Assembly (NCBI GenBank): GCA_029880285.1
Contig: JAOUOS010000003.1
Span: 1-64,000, forward strand
From: Spirochaetia bacterium
GTDB taxonomy: Bacteria; Spirochaetota; Leptospiria; Turneriellales; JAOUOS01
DNA: 64,000 nucleotides
Direction: 5' to 3'
The notes under the pieces are model-generated. The model was not told the origin of the DNA and searched no databases. It was given only the letters and a program-made list of their open reading frames with translations. A program made the position numbers and the translations under genes. Below, piece by piece: positions 57,518 through 64,000 of the stretch. Each line of letters opens with the position of its first letter. Position 1 is the stretch's first letter.

Positions 57518-58369
57518 ATGAAAACATTAAAAAAAGAAAAAGCAAAAGTAACTATAAAAGGCATGGAACAGCAGTTTTTAACTTTTAATTTGGCAGGCCA
57601 GTTGTTTGCTATAGATATAGGCAACGTTAAAGAAATAATTGCGTATGGTGGTATTAGTTATATTCCATTGGCGCCTAAGTTTGTAAAAGGAGTTTTAAAT
57701 TTAAGAGGCAATGCTGTTCCTGTTCTTGATTTATCTTTTCGTTTTAAGAAAATTCAGGCAGATATTACAAAAGTTACCTGTATAGTTATTGTAGAGGCAG
57801 AAAAAAATGGAAAAAAGATTGATATTGGTCTGGTTGTAGACTCTGTAAATGAGGTTATAAGCCTAAACAAAGAAAATATAGATCCATCGCCTGATTTTGG
57901 TACAGATGTTCATATTGATTTTATAGATGGTATAGGTAAAGTAAAGGGCGAGTTTATAGTTATAATAAATGCACAAGCAATATTAGATGTAAAAGATTTT
58001 TCAGCGCTTGAGAAAACAATTCAATCGGGAGGTCAGTCGTTTGCGGCTGAAGGTAGAGAACCGGTAACAGGCGAAGCGGGCGATTATTTGAAAAATCTTT
58101 TTTCAGATTTAGATACCGAACATGGAACAATTCTTGCGAAAGCAAAAGCCGCCGCTATAGCAGCAGCCGAGGCTGCCGCGAAAGCGGCTGCCGTTGCTGA
58201 TGCCGCTCAAGATATAGAAACCGGTTCTGCAGAAAAAATTGCGAAAGCAAAAGAAGAGGCAGAAAAAGCCCTAAAAGAAGCTCATGAAGCAGCGCAAGAA
58301 GCCATCGAAAAGGTAGAAGAAGTGCAAAGTAAATCTAAAGTAGAAGCAGAAATAGAAGGAACTAACTAA
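57518..58369 (+). CDS. cheW: CheW-domain protein with alanine-rich helical tail
   Basis: Encodes 283 residues. The CheW domain is about residues 15-160 (FLTFNLAGQLFAIDIG, YIPLAPKFVKGVLNLRGNAVPVLDLS). The last 80 residues are an Ala/Glu/Lys-rich helix (segments like AKAAAIAAAEAAAKAAA and EEAEKALKEAHEAAQEAIEKV) likely to form a coiled coil. That is unusual for CheW and could mediate oligomer contacts. It differs from the other CheW in both ends. Part of the same operon. Confidence 0.88.
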   Translation: MKTLKKEKAKVTIKGMEQQFLTFNLAGQLFAIDIGNVKEIIAYGGISYIPLAPKFVKGVLNLRGNAVPVLDLSFRFKKIQADITKVTCIVIVEAEKNGKKIDIGLVVDSVNEVISLNKENIDPSPDFGTDVHIDFIDGIGKVKGEFIVIINAQAILDVKDFSALEKTIQSGGQSFAAEGREPVTGEAGDYLKNLFSDLDTEHGTILAKAKAAAIAAAEAAAKAAAVADAAQDIETGSAEKIAKAKEEAEKALKEAHEAAQEAIEKVEEVQSKSKVEAEIEGTN

Positions 58370-58429
58370 TTTATTTTTTTTATATTAGAGAAGTGTCCAT
58401 TAAATATAATAAAATGAAGAGGGCATATT

Positions 58430-59260
58430 GTGACACCAAAAGAAAATTATGATTATCATAAAATACAACTTAAAGACCATGAATTTAAAGGATTCAGTGA
58501 CTTAATATATAATCTGGCGGGCATTCATATGTCCGATGGCAAAAAAGCCTTAATTGCCAGTCGTCTTCTTAAAAGAATAAAGTTTTACCAGTTAAGTAGC
58601 TATAATGAATATCTTGAACTGGTAAAATCTCCTAAAAATCTGGATGAACGCCAGATAATGGTAAATCTTCTCACTACTAATGAAACTTATTTTTTTAGAG
58701 AGCCCCCTCATTTCGAATTTTTAAAAAATGATATAATACCCGCTATAGAAACCACCGGAGTTTTTAGGGTCTGGAGCGCCGCGTCCTCTACCGGCGAAGA
58801 AGCCTATTCTATTGCTATGGTTTTAGATGAATTAATGGGCTATAAATCATGGGAAATAATGGCTTCAGACGTAAATGAGGTTGTTCTCGAAAAAGCCCGC
58901 CTTGGAGTATATAATATAGAAAGAACAAAAGATATTCCCGAAAGATATCTTAAGCAATATTGCTTAAGAGGCATAAATGAACAGTCGGGAAAATTTCTCG
59001 TTAAAAAAGAATTAAAAAATCGTGTAGAGTTTCGTAAAGTAAATTTAATTGAACCTTTACCCCACGTAGGTAAATTTGATGTTATTTTTTTAAGAAATGT
59101 TTTAATATATTTTGATAATCCCACAAAGAAAAAAATTGTAGAAAGTTTATGCGCAACCCTTAATAAAGGCGGTTTTTTTATTGTGGGACATTCTGAAACA
59201 TTAAATAATGTTACGAACATAATGAAACAGTATAAACCTACAGTATATAGAAAAGCATGA
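58430..59260 (+). CDS. cheR: Chemotaxis methyltransferase CheR
   Basis: Methylates receptor Glu residues. It has 276 residues, with the N-terminal helical domain (about 15-75), then the SAM core with VWSAASSTGEEAYS (about 114-127; the usual Cys is Ser) and the beta subdomain that docks pentapeptides, followed by IFLRNVLIYF. The start is GTG with GAGGG 8 bases upstream. Receptors in the operon end in DFVKF, which suits a pentapeptide-dependent CheR. Its stop overlaps cheD by 4 bases. Confidence 0.94.
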   Translation: MTPKENYDYHKIQLKDHEFKGFSDLIYNLAGIHMSDGKKALIASRLLKRIKFYQLSSYNEYLELVKSPKNLDERQIMVNLLTTNETYFFREPPHFEFLKNDIIPAIETTGVFRVWSAASSTGEEAYSIAMVLDELMGYKSWEIMASDVNEVVLEKARLGVYNIERTKDIPERYLKQYCLRGINEQSGKFLVKKELKNRVEFRKVNLIEPLPHVGKFDVIFLRNVLIYFDNPTKKKIVESLCATLNKGGFFIVGHSETLNNVTNIMKQYKPTVYRKA

Positions 59261-59742
59261 ACACACCAGATTTTATAGTTGAAATATTTTTGCAGCCCGG
59301 TGAGTTCTTCTGGGGAGATTCTGACACGCGAATTAGAACTATTTTAGGATCATGTGTATCTATTTGCTTGTGGCACCCTAAGTTAAAAATTGGCGGTATG
59401 TGTCATTATTTATTAGCATCAAGGGCAGAAAGAAAAACAGGTGAAGCTTTAGATGCACGTTATGGTGACGAAGTAATGCAGATGATAATGAAAGAAATTG
59501 ATAAGTCAAATACCAGACCAAAAGATTATCACGCCAAATTATTTGGCGGTGGTAATATGTTTGCAAATTTACAAACCGATAGAGTCGTAAAAGTAGGCGA
59601 TAAAAACGTGGCATTAGCAGAAGAATGGCTTGAGAAAAATAGTTTTCAGTTAATGGGAAAACACGTAAAAGGCGAAGGTCACAGAAGTATTGCTCTTGAT
59701 TTATGGAGCGGAAACGTTTGGCTAAAAAAACCGGAAAAATAA
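59257..59742 (+). CDS. cheD: Chemotaxis receptor deamidase CheD
   Basis: Encodes 161 residues. The catalytic Cys33 (GSCVSICLW) and His50 (MCHYLL) of the Cys-His-Thr triad are present, with FGGGNMF further on. It deamidates Gln side chains of receptors to Glu before methylation, and in Bacillus it also interacts with CheC. ATGA overlap with cheR shows translational coupling. No cheC is seen in the window. Confidence 0.94.
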   Translation: MNTPDFIVEIFLQPGEFFWGDSDTRIRTILGSCVSICLWHPKLKIGGMCHYLLASRAERKTGEALDARYGDEVMQMIMKEIDKSNTRPKDYHAKLFGGGNMFANLQTDRVVKVGDKNVALAEEWLEKNSFQLMGKHVKGEGHRSIALDLWSGNVWLKKPEK

Positions 59743-59759
59743 AACAAATAGGGGAAAAT

Positions 59760-60830
59760 ATGGCTCAAAAACTAAAAGTATCTATTATTGATGATTCCGC
59801 GGTAGTTCGTCAGGTAATTAGCGAACTATTAAATTCTGACCCCGGTATTGAAGTTATTTCGACAGCTTCAGATCCTATTTTTGCCATGAATTATCTAAAT
59901 AAAGAATGGCCGGATGTTATTGTTCTTGATATAGAAATGCCGCGTATGGACGGTATTACCTTCTTAAAAAAAATAATGATTGAACATCCAACACCGGTAG
60001 TAATATGTTCTACTTTAACGCTTGAAGGCGCCGAGGTAACCATGCAGGCCATAGCGGCAGGCGCTGTTGAAATAATCACAAAACCTACTCTTGGTTTAAA
60101 GGGTTTTCTTGAAGATTCAAAAAAACGTTTAATTGACTCGGTAAAAGCGGCGGGCTATGCTCAGGTTAAAAAAATAAAAACAATTGAAAAACTTATTGTA
60201 CAGCCTAAACTATCTGCTGATGCTGTTTTATCAGGGCCTTCAAGAAAGGCAATGGATAAAACAACCGATCAGGTAGTGGCCATAGGCGCGTCAACCGGCG
60301 GTACTCAGGCAATTGAATTTATATTAACCAGAATGCCCAGAGTATCTCCCGGTATTATTATTGTTCAGCATATGCCCGAACATTTTACGGCCGCTTTCGC
60401 GCAACGGCTAAACGGTCTTTGCGAAGTTGAAGTAAAAGAAGCAGAAAACGGCGACAGGGTCATTCCAGGACGGGTACTAATAGCTCCCGGTAATTTACAT
60501 ATGGTATTAAAAAGAAGCGGCGCTCAGTATCGTGTTGATGTTGTTGACGGGCCTCCCGTAAGCAGACACAGGCCTTCAGTTGATGTTTTATTTAGATCTG
60601 TTGCCAGAGAAGCCGGTAAAAACGCGCTTGGGATAATTATGACCGGCATGGGAGATGACGGCGCATCTGGTATGCTTGAAATGCATGAATCAGGTTCCTT
60701 TTGCGTGGCCCAGGACGAAGCCTCTTGTGTAGTTTTTGGAATGCCGCAGGAAGCCATAAAAAGAGGGGGAGTAGACAAAGTATTATCTCTTCAACGAATT
60801 CCTGAAAAAATTGTTTCTTTTTTAGAGTGA
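59760..60830 (+). CDS. cheB: Chemotaxis methylesterase/response regulator CheB
   Basis: Encodes 356 residues. Receiver domain: IIDDS acid pocket, phospho-acceptor Asp57 ([11 protein letters not shown]). Methylesterase: Ser178 (GASTGG), His204 (QHMPEHFT), Asp300 (MGDDG). The ATG at 59760 has GGGGAA before it and a normal N-terminus; an in-frame start at 59703 would overlap cheD. It removes methyl groups and may deamidate receptors. Its stop is 2 bases from the stop of opposing pyrB. Confidence 0.95.
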   Translation: MAQKLKVSIIDDSAVVRQVISELLNSDPGIEVISTASDPIFAMNYLNKEWPDVIVLDIEMPRMDGITFLKKIMIEHPTPVVICSTLTLEGAEVTMQAIAAGAVEIITKPTLGLKGFLEDSKKRLIDSVKAAGYAQVKKIKTIEKLIVQPKLSADAVLSGPSRKAMDKTTDQVVAIGASTGGTQAIEFILTRMPRVSPGIIIVQHMPEHFTAAFAQRLNGLCEVEVKEAENGDRVIPGRVLIAPGNLHMVLKRSGAQYRVDVVDGPPVSRHRPSVDVLFRSVAREAGKNALGIIMTGMGDDGASGMLEMHESGSFCVAQDEASCVVFGMPQEAIKRGGVDKVLSLQRIPEKIVSFLE

Positions 60831-60832
60831 AC

Positions 60833-61765
60833 TTAGAAGTTAATATTCAAAAGCCTTAACAAAAGAGCCATTCGGGTAAATAAACCGTTTTTGGCCTGAT
60901 CAAAATAAACGGCATAGGGCGTATCATCTAGATCAATTGAAACTTCATTTAAACGGGGTAGAGGATGCATAACAATACAGTTTGAAGAGTATTTTAAAAC
61001 AAGTTCTTTATCGATTACATAATTATCTTTAAATTTTTCAAAAGTCTTTCGATCAATAAATCTTTCTTCTTGAATTCGCGTAACGTATAAAACGTCAGAG
61101 TCTTTTATATCATTGATATTTTCGGTCTCGTAAAAAGAGATATTTTGGTTTTTTAGTTCATTTTTATAAACATCAGGTAAAGAAATCTCAGCCGGGCTAA
61201 TAAAAACAAATTCTACATTAAAATGTCTTAAAAGATATATCAAAGAATGTATAGTTCTTCCATTTCTTATATCGCCAATAAAGGCAATTTTTAATTTTTT
61301 TTCATCTAAGGGTTTATGCTTTTTAATGGTATATAAATCAAGTAAGGCCTGTGTTGGATGTTCTCCCGCGCCGTCTCCCGCATTTATAACCGGTATAGAT
61401 ATGTTTTCTGCGGCTAAAATAGAAGCGCCTTCAACCGGATGCCTTATAGCGCAAATATCTGCGTAAGCTTCTACCATTTTTAAAGTATCAAAAAGCGTTT
61501 CGCCTTTGGCAAGTGATGAGAACTGCATTCCAACCGAAGTGATAACTTTACCACCCAGCCTGTGCATAGCCGATTCAAAAGAAAGTCTGGTTCTGGTAGA
61601 AGGCTCAAAAAACAAGGTGGCTAAAATATATTCATTTAAGAGAGGTATTTCTTTTTTTGTTTCAAGGGTTTTTTCTATTTTTTTCGTGGTTTCTAAAATT
61701 TCTAGAAGATCATTTCTAGAAAATTGTTTGGCCGATAAAATAGATTCAGCGGTTTTTTTGCTCAT
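60833..61765 (-). CDS. pyrB: Aspartate carbamoyltransferase catalytic subunit
   Basis: Commits carbamoyl phosphate and aspartate to pyrimidine synthesis. It has 310 residues with EPSTRTRLSFESA (carbamoyl phosphate loop), GDGAGEHPTQALLDLYT, and HPLPRLNEV (Asp site). No pyrI is adjacent. A small hairpin (AGCC, ATTTT, GGCT) sits just before the ATG. The leader's CAAAAGAGCCATT is exactly complementary to the codons for MALL near the 3' end (60860-60872), so the mRNA ends could pair. The gene converges with cheB. Confidence 0.94.
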   Translation of the reverse strand: MSKKTAESILSAKQFSRNDLLEILETTKKIEKTLETKKEIPLLNEYILATLFFEPSTRTRLSFESAMHRLGGKVITSVGMQFSSLAKGETLFDTLKMVEAYADICAIRHPVEGASILAAENISIPVINAGDGAGEHPTQALLDLYTIKKHKPLDEKKLKIAFIGDIRNGRTIHSLIYLLRHFNVEFVFISPAEISLPDVYKNELKNQNISFYETENINDIKDSDVLYVTRIQEERFIDRKTFEKFKDNYVIDKELVLKYSSNCIVMHPLPRLNEVSIDLDDTPYAVYFDQAKNGLFTRMALLLRLLNINF

Positions 61766-61980
61766 TAGCCAAAATGGCTCTTTTGTTTTTCTTGCAAAGC
61801 AAATAAAATAGTATTTAAAAAAAATATTTATTTTATCGGGTGCATAAAGTTCAATATAGTCTGCAAAAGAATTTTCTATAATAAGAAAATTATCTTCATT
61901 ATTGGCTAAGTCTTGAAGTTGAAGATGGTACCAGCGCGCTGTTTTTATATATGTAGTCGGTTTTTTTAAATATTTTGCTT

Positions 61981-61996
61981 AATTCTAATTAGAATT
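61981..61996. promoter_or_regulatory. 16-bp perfect palindrome, possible operator
   Basis: AATTCTAATTAGAATT is fully self-complementary. It sits 38 bases before the promoter-like boxes of the AraC-type gene. The rest of the 315-base pyrB/AraC gap has no other clear element. Confidence 0.45.
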
Positions 61997-62033
61997 TTTA
62001 TTTGTATAGAATATAATCGACAAAATTTAAATT

Positions 62034-62063
62034 TTGATTTGACAGTAGAAAATATTTTATAAT
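62034..62063 (+). promoter_or_regulatory. Predicted promoter for the AraC-type regulator
   Basis: TTGATT (62034-62039), 18-base spacer, TATAAT (62058-62063). A TTGACA at 62039 overlaps but would give only a 13-base spacer. The -10 box ends 17 bases before the ATG at 62081. Confidence 0.45.
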
Positions 62064-62080
62064 TCTTAACTAAATCGAAT

Positions 62081-62980
62081 ATGGAAGATATTGGAGTGGG
62101 GATGGAATTTATCCCGCCATCGGAAGATATGGCGGCGCATATCTCGGTTTTTAATTTTACAATATGGCAGAAAAAAGATTTACCGCTGCCGGCAAAGTCG
62201 GGACCTAAAATAGCCCTTTGTATTTCAAACACTGAAAAATTTCAATCTATACAAGATAGTATTAAGAAAACAGTTCCTCAGATAGCTGTTGTAGGGCCGG
62301 TAACTGTTCCCTATCAGGTTTGCGCTGGAATAGAGAATCTAGAGGTAATATTTTGTGAATTTACCGAAATTGGATTTTACAGACTGTTTTCGCAGCCTGC
62401 CTCTTCTCTAATCAATGGGTATATATCTCTTTTGGATGTTTCAATTCATTTTTCGCAGATGCAAAAAGAGAATACGAGCAAACTTCTGGCTGATCTGCGC
62501 GAAGCAAGAGACAACAATGCAAAAAGAAATATTATTGAAAATTATTTGCGAATGGTAAAAAAGCTGAGGCTGCCAGCGAAAAAAACAGAAGCCAATCTCG
62601 AAATTCTGCAAAAGGCAATCTCTCTGATCAAAGAGTCAAAGTCTCAGATAAAAATTCAGAATATCTGTCAAAAACTAGAAATCAATGAGAGAACGTTAGA
62701 ACGATGGTTTCAGAAAGTCACAGGAATAACAATCAAACAGTTTATCAACATATCGCGGTTTACCTTGTTGTTTGAAGTATTTATGCAAAAGGAAGGCAAA
62801 GAACTACTACAAGAAGTCTATTATCTAGGATACAGTGACCAGGCTCATGCAATACGAGAGTTTAAAAAATACTCCGGCTTCAGTCCCGGTAAAATCGTTC
62901 TAGATAAATTTGAATTTGCAAACAAACTTTCAGATCCGTTTTGTAAAACCATCCGAAGCAGTCCTAGTTCGTTTTCTTAA
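62081..62980 (+). CDS. AraC-family transcriptional regulator
   Basis: Encodes 299 residues. The N-terminal 130 residues resemble the DUF6597-type sensor domain. The C-terminal double helix-turn-helix (about 190-285) shows IQNICQKLEINERTLERWFQKVTG and the signature QEVYYLGYSDQAHAIREFKKYSGFSP. Family members are single-component activators, with the ligand or protein signal sensed by the N-domain. Its target is unknown; the palindrome upstream may be its own operator. A related but broken copy lies 20 bases downstream. Confidence 0.82.
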   Translation: MEDIGVGMEFIPPSEDMAAHISVFNFTIWQKKDLPLPAKSGPKIALCISNTEKFQSIQDSIKKTVPQIAVVGPVTVPYQVCAGIENLEVIFCEFTEIGFYRLFSQPASSLINGYISLLDVSIHFSQMQKENTSKLLADLREARDNNAKRNIIENYLRMVKKLRLPAKKTEANLEILQKAISLIKESKSQIKIQNICQKLEINERTLERWFQKVTGITIKQFINISRFTLLFEVFMQKEGKELLQEVYYLGYSDQAHAIREFKKYSGFSPGKIVLDKFEFANKLSDPFCKTIRSSPSSFS

Positions 62981-63000
62981 AAAATTAAATTGGTTATTTT

Positions 63001-63828
63001 ATGAGAGTTGATCCGCCTAAGCATCTTAAACCATTTATTAAATCATATAATATTTTAGAATACAACTTTTCAAAAGAAGAGATAAAAACTTCTGATATAT
63101 ATATACCGGCATGGACAAAAAATTTCTTTTTATTTTTTTGTAAAGATATTTGGGATGTTGAATTATCAAACGGAAAATATTTAACCGGCTATGATACGAT
63201 GTTTACCGGCTGTATGACATATGGTTTAAGATACATACGAAAAAATCCAAATGCTTACATTATAGCCATAGAGTTGCAGCCAGAAACATTATATCATATT
63301 TTAAAGAAGGATATTTCATTTATGACCAATAATTCAGTTTATGCAGAAAAAATAATTCCTAAATCAGGTGAAATATTAATTCAACTTAAAGAAGAAAAAA
63401 AAACAAAAGATAGAATAGAAATATTAAATCATTTTTTATAACAGGTTTTTCAGAAGATTGAATACATTGAAAATATATATATTCGTAAATTCTTTGATGA
63501 ATATGAAGATAAGTTTATTAAAAAAGGCGAAGACTTTTCTTTAAAAAAACTTATTGAAAACCTTGATATAAGCGAAAGACATTACAGGCGCTTATTTGAA
63601 AAAATTATAGGAATAGCTCCAAAGCTTTATTATCGAATTAAAAAACTTGAATATACATTGCTTGAATTGCATAATAATCCTGAAGAAAAGTATTTAAATA
63701 TATTAAGAGGCTATTCAGATCAGTCTCATTTTATAAGAGACTTTATGCGATTTATGGGGAAAAAACCAACAGAATTGCAAAATTATTTTAAAGATATTCA
63801 ATTGAAAAAAGTATATAATTATTTGTAA
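63001..63828 (+). pseudogene. AraC-family regulator split by an in-frame stop
   Basis: The first 146 codons (63001-63438) encode a DUF6597-like sensor (PPKHLKPFIKSYNILEY at the start). TAA at 63439-63441 interrupts, and the same frame then runs 128 codons to TAA at 63826 with a full AraC double helix-turn-helix: DFSLKKLIENLDISERHYRRLFEKI and GYSDQSHFIRDFMRFMGKKP. A CAA to TAA change (Gln) would explain it. Either a recent null, a phase-locked truncation giving a sensor-only protein, or a sequencing error. It is paralogous to the gene just upstream. The last 172 bases of the window hold nothing I can identify. Confidence 0.82.
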
Positions 63829-64000
63829 TCTTTTTATTCAATATTTACTTGTTTTTAGCCCTGGTTATGAGCGGAAAAAAATCAAGTAATAAATTTGCCT
63901 TTTTTAAAAATAAATATAAAAAATATATATTTTGTCGGATTTATTCTATACAAAGCTAAAATAATGTGTTTTAATTTCATTTATAGAAACATATAAAAAA

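Noticed and set aside
61506..61811. A 101-codon plus-strand frame near the pyrB start
   Set aside because: Opposite pyrB coding sequence; no ribosome site or domain.
1..64000. tRNA, rRNA and CRISPR arrays
   Set aside because: No cloverleaf-like GC-richer segment, rRNA core sequence or regularly spaced repeat was found by reading the gaps. A covariance search would be needed to exclude small RNAs.

Overview
The window is about 64 kb of AT-rich bacterial chromosome packed with housekeeping genes on both strands. The standard genetic code fits every gene (UGA is a stop). The organism looks diderm: it has a TonB-like protein, an O-antigen-type polymerase and flippase, a lipoprotein signal and a LapA-like protein. 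I lean towards a spirochaete-like lineage. The reasons are the very large protein with an N-terminal cyclic-nucleotide-binding domain at 37534-40044, the relaxed lipobox of the protein at 4956-6140, and the general gene repertoire. That placement is inference, not proof. No rRNA, tRNA, CRISPR array or recognisable transposase was seen.

Layout. 1-2.8 kb: the 3' end of an unknown gene, a small membrane protein, a terminator, then on the minus strand argS (broken by one missing base) followed by a PTPS-III-type pterin enzyme. 2.9-9.4 kb, plus strand: acetyl-CoA synthetase, a secreted endonuclease/exonuclease/phosphatase-fold lipoprotein, a DUF1353 protein, phosphofructokinase and an NlpC/P60 protein whose catalytic Cys is Gly. 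9.4-15 kb: dxs and a Trm112-like gene (minus), ilvD (plus), a TonB-like gene and bacteriohemerythrin (minus).

15.1-30.3 kb is a surface-glycan island. It holds five glycosyltransferases, a sulfotransferase-like protein, three FkbM and three other methyltransferases, a radical SAM protein, an O-antigen polymerase/ligase and a flippase, in blocks of alternating orientation.

30.4-50.9 kb is core: pheST, an anti-sigma-type ATPase, a zinc-ribbon protein, a LapA-like protein, a GAF-GAF sigma-54 activator, then the large cNMP-binding protein with a gamma carbonic anhydrase, two CNNM/CBS transporter-like proteins and a GMC oxidoreductase, followed by def, ctp, plsX, an AlkD-like glycosylase, a DUF1015 protein and panE. 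50.9-51.5 kb is a small cassette: a predicted tandem ribbon-helix-helix protein bracketed by four copies of an 8-bp palindrome.

51.6-60.8 kb is a chemotaxis operon (mcp-mcp-cheW-cheW-cheR-cheD-cheB) without cheA or cheY. Both receptors end in the same CheR-docking-type pentapeptide. The window closes with pyrB (minus) and two AraC-type regulators in tandem, the second split by an in-frame stop.

Two themes recur across the window. Convergent genes meet with almost no space between them, so there is no room for terminators. Several genes have sigma-70-type promoters whose -10 box lies only 6-9 bases before the start codon, which predicts leaderless mRNAs. I saw no unmistakable new defence or mobile system. 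The best candidates for something undescribed are the palindrome-flanked RHH cassette, the glycan island, and the pseudo-NlpC protein with its overlapping small gene.
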